Shown piece after piece: positions 7,154 through 8,652 of a stretch of 8,652 nucleotides of DNA. The notes under the pieces were generated by a model, which saw only the letters and a list, made by a program, of their open reading frames with translations, was not told the origin of the DNA and ran no database searches. Location of the stretch: the NCBI GenBank assembly GCA_903835145.1, contig CAILMA010000588.1, positions 1-8,652 of the forward strand, read 5' to 3'. How positions within the stretch are numbered: the stretch's first letter is position 1; every line of letters begins with the position of its first letter. Origin of the DNA: an uncultured Bacteroidota bacterium. GTDB taxonomy: Bacteria; Bacteroidota; Bacteroidia; Chitinophagales; Chitinophagaceae. The position numbers and the translations under genes are program-made.

Positions 7154-8374
7154 ATGAATCTGCATGAATACCAGGCTAAGGAGTTGCTGAAGCGCTACAA
7201 AGTGCCAACCCAGGAAGGAATAGCCGTTTCTAATGTTGACGATGCCGTTAACGCATACAAACAAATAACAGTAGATACAGGCTCTAAATTCGCCGTAATT
7301 AAAGCTCAGATACACGCCGGTGGCCGCGGAAAAGGCCGTATGGTGGAAGTACCCGAGCAAAGCGGGGTTACTGTGGTAAAAAGCGCTGAAGGCGTAGAAG
7401 CGGCTGCCAAAAACATTCTTGGCAACACGCTAGTTACTATCCAGACCGGACCTGCAGGTAAAAAAGTAAGTAAAATTCTCATCGCTCAGGACATGTATTA
7501 CGATGGCCCAAGCGAAAGAAAAGAATTCTACCTCTCTATTCTGCTTGATCGCGCGAAAAAACAAAACGTGATCATGTACAGCACTGAAGGTGGTATGGAT
7601 ATTGAAGAAGTAGCCCACCACACTCCTGAAAAAATTTATAAGGAGTGGGTACAGCCAGGCTTTCCTTTACAGGCTTTCCAGGCCCGTAAAATTGCCTTCA
7701 ACTTTGGCTTGAGCGGCGCTGCCTTCAAAAACATGGTAAAATTTGTAACCAACCTGTATGACGCATACGTTGGCCTCGATTGCTCTATGCTCGAAATCAA
7801 CCCATTATTCAAATCAGCTGACGACAAGATACTTGCTGTTGACTGTAAAATGAACCTCGACGACAACGCCCTGATGCGCCACCCCGACCTGGCTGACATG
7901 CGCGATAAGAGCGAAGAAGACCCAACTGAAGTAGAAGCTGGTGAGCACAACCTGAACTATGTAAAACTTGACGGTAACGTAGGTTGCATGGTGAATGGTG
8001 CAGGTCTTGCTATGGCTACTATGGATATGATTAAACTCGCCGGTGGTGAGCCTGCAAACTTCCTCGATGTAGGTGGTTCTGCTAATGCTCAGACCGTTGA
8101 GGCTGGTTTCCGCATCATCATGAAAGACCCTAACGTTAAGGCTATCCTCGTTAATATCTTCGGTGGTATCGTGCGTTGCGACCGCGTAGCTGCTGGTGTT
8201 ATTGAGGCTTACCACAAAATGGGCAACATCAACATACCTATCATTGTGCGCCTGCAAGGCACCAATGCTGAAGCTGCTAAAGAACTAATCGTTAACTCCG
8301 GCCTTAAAGTACAGTCTGCTATCTTATTGAGCGAGGCTGCACAGTTGGTTCAGGATGCGATAAATGCTAATTAG
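7154..8374 (+). CDS. sucC: Succinyl-CoA ligase, beta subunit
   Basis: SucC, with the alpha subunit SucD, couples succinyl-CoA cleavage to nucleotide triphosphate formation in the TCA cycle. The protein has 406 residues (E. coli 388). It starts with the invariant MNLHEYQAKELL. The ATP-grasp half shows AQIHAGGRGKGR (51-62) and SMLEINPLF (211-219), with Glu and Asn that bind metal and nucleotide. The C-terminal ligase half shows GNVGCMVNGAGLAMATMD (274-291), GGEPANFLDVGGSA (297-310) and NIFGGIVRCD (334-343). Whether ADP or GDP is used cannot be told safely from sequence; ADP is usual in bacteria. sucD is not in the window. The second half favours GGT and GCT codons more than its neighbours do, as expected for a highly expressed gene. 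Its TAG stop shares its last base with the first unit of the 47-bp repeat array. Confidence 0.97.
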   Translation: MNLHEYQAKELLKRYKVPTQEGIAVSNVDDAVNAYKQITVDTGSKFAVIKAQIHAGGRGKGRMVEVPEQSGVTVVKSAEGVEAAAKNILGNTLVTIQTGPAGKKVSKILIAQDMYYDGPSERKEFYLSILLDRAKKQNVIMYSTEGGMDIEEVAHHTPEKIYKEWVQPGFPLQAFQARKIAFNFGLSGAAFKNMVKFVTNLYDAYVGLDCSMLEINPLFKSADDKILAVDCKMNLDDNALMRHPDLADMRDKSEEDPTEVEAGEHNLNYVKLDGNVGCMVNGAGLAMATMDMIKLAGGEPANFLDVGGSANAQTVEAGFRIIMKDPNVKAILVNIFGGIVRCDRVAAGVIEAYHKMGNINIPIIVRLQGTNAEAAKELIVNSGLKVQSAILLSEAAQLVQDAINAN

Positions 8375-8652
8375 TCGTAAGTAGTTAGTACTTAGTAGAT
8401 AGTTCAGATGTCTCTTTACAGTCGTAAGTAGTTAGTACTTAGTAGAAAGTTCCGATGTCTTTTTAAGTCGTAAGTAGTTAGTACTTAGTAGAAAGTTCCG
8501 ATTTCTCTTTACAGTCGTAAGTAGTTAGTACTTAGTAGATAGTTCAGATGTCTCTTTACAGTCGTAAGTAGTTAGTACTTAGTAGAAAGTTCAGATGTCT
8601 TTTTACAGTCGTAAGTAGTTAGTACTTAGTAGAAAGTTCAGATGTCTTTTTA
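8374..8652. repeat. 47-bp tandem repeat array, six units, runs off the right edge
   Basis: Units begin with GTCGTAAG at 8374, 8421, 8467, 8514, 8561 and 8608. Lengths are 47, 46, 47, 47, 47 and at least 45 (cut by the window). Units 1 and 4 are identical, and units 5 and 6 agree over all visible bases. Substitutions occur only at unit positions 27 (A/T), 33 (A/C), 37 (G/T) and 41 (C/T), and unit 2 lacks one C at position 46. Positions 1-26 are invariant. Within them TAAGTA and TACTTA form a 6-bp inverted repeat around a 5-nt loop (8378-8394 in unit 1). The first four heptads of the unit fit GTMSWWA, so the unit looks like a higher-order form of a degenerate heptamer. All three forward frames meet a stop within the first 15 bases of a unit. 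No terminator, promoter or gene is visible in this 279-base stretch. Confidence 0.93.

Noticed and set aside
7814..8257. Leftward 147-residue open frame inside sucC
   Set aside because: It lies antisense to conserved SucC blocks and owes its length to the codon bias of sucC; no motif is visible.
8374..8652. CRISPR array
   Set aside because: The units follow each other directly with no unique spacers, and the variation is a few point changes shared between units, so this is a plain tandem repeat.
8374..8652. Coding tandem repeat or small repeated peptide
   Set aside because: Every unit has stops in all three forward frames within 15 bases, the 47-bp length shifts the frame each time, and the reverse strand also meets stops.

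Overview
The window looks like a chromosomal segment from a member of the Bacteroidota, most likely of the Chitinophagaceae type. Three things point there. A secreted protein ends in a type IX secretion (T9SS) sorting domain. sucC has a textbook Bacteroidota promoter (TTTG, 19 nt, TAnnTTYG). No start codon has a clear Shine-Dalgarno sequence. The finer taxonomic placement is inference.

Layout. Bases 1-3760 hold a leftward group: anmK (cell-wall sugar recycling), then 27 nt later a large secreted protein built from six NHL propeller blades, five Ig-like repeats and a T9SS sorting domain, then 22 nt later the possible start of a membrane protein that runs off the left edge. Bases 3761-3958 are intergenic and contain a likely terminator for the next leftward pair. 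Bases 3959-5701 hold that pair, a PglD-like sugar O/N-acetyltransferase and a PglE-like DegT/DnrJ/EryC1/StrS aminotransferase, 3 nt apart and surely one transcript. A 212-nt divergent gap follows, and then rightward genes: an integral-membrane acyltransferase-3 family protein (5914-7047) and sucC (7154-8374), the beta subunit of succinyl-CoA ligase.

From the last base of the sucC stop codon to the right edge lies a 47-bp tandem repeat array of six units (the sixth is cut by the window edge). It is non-coding and built from degenerate heptamers. The first 26 bases of each unit, which include a small inverted repeat, are identical in all six copies, while all variation falls in the last 21 bases.

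How the genes fit together. The aminotransferase and acetyltransferase would make an acetamido sugar nucleotide of the bacillosamine type, and the divergent membrane acyltransferase could decorate a surface glycan, so 3959-7047 may be a small surface-polysaccharide modification module. It lacks its dehydratase and glycosyltransferases. anmK and sucC are housekeeping genes. I see no mobile element, CRISPR, tRNA or rRNA, and no clearly new multigene system. The feature least explained by known families is the tandem array next to sucC.
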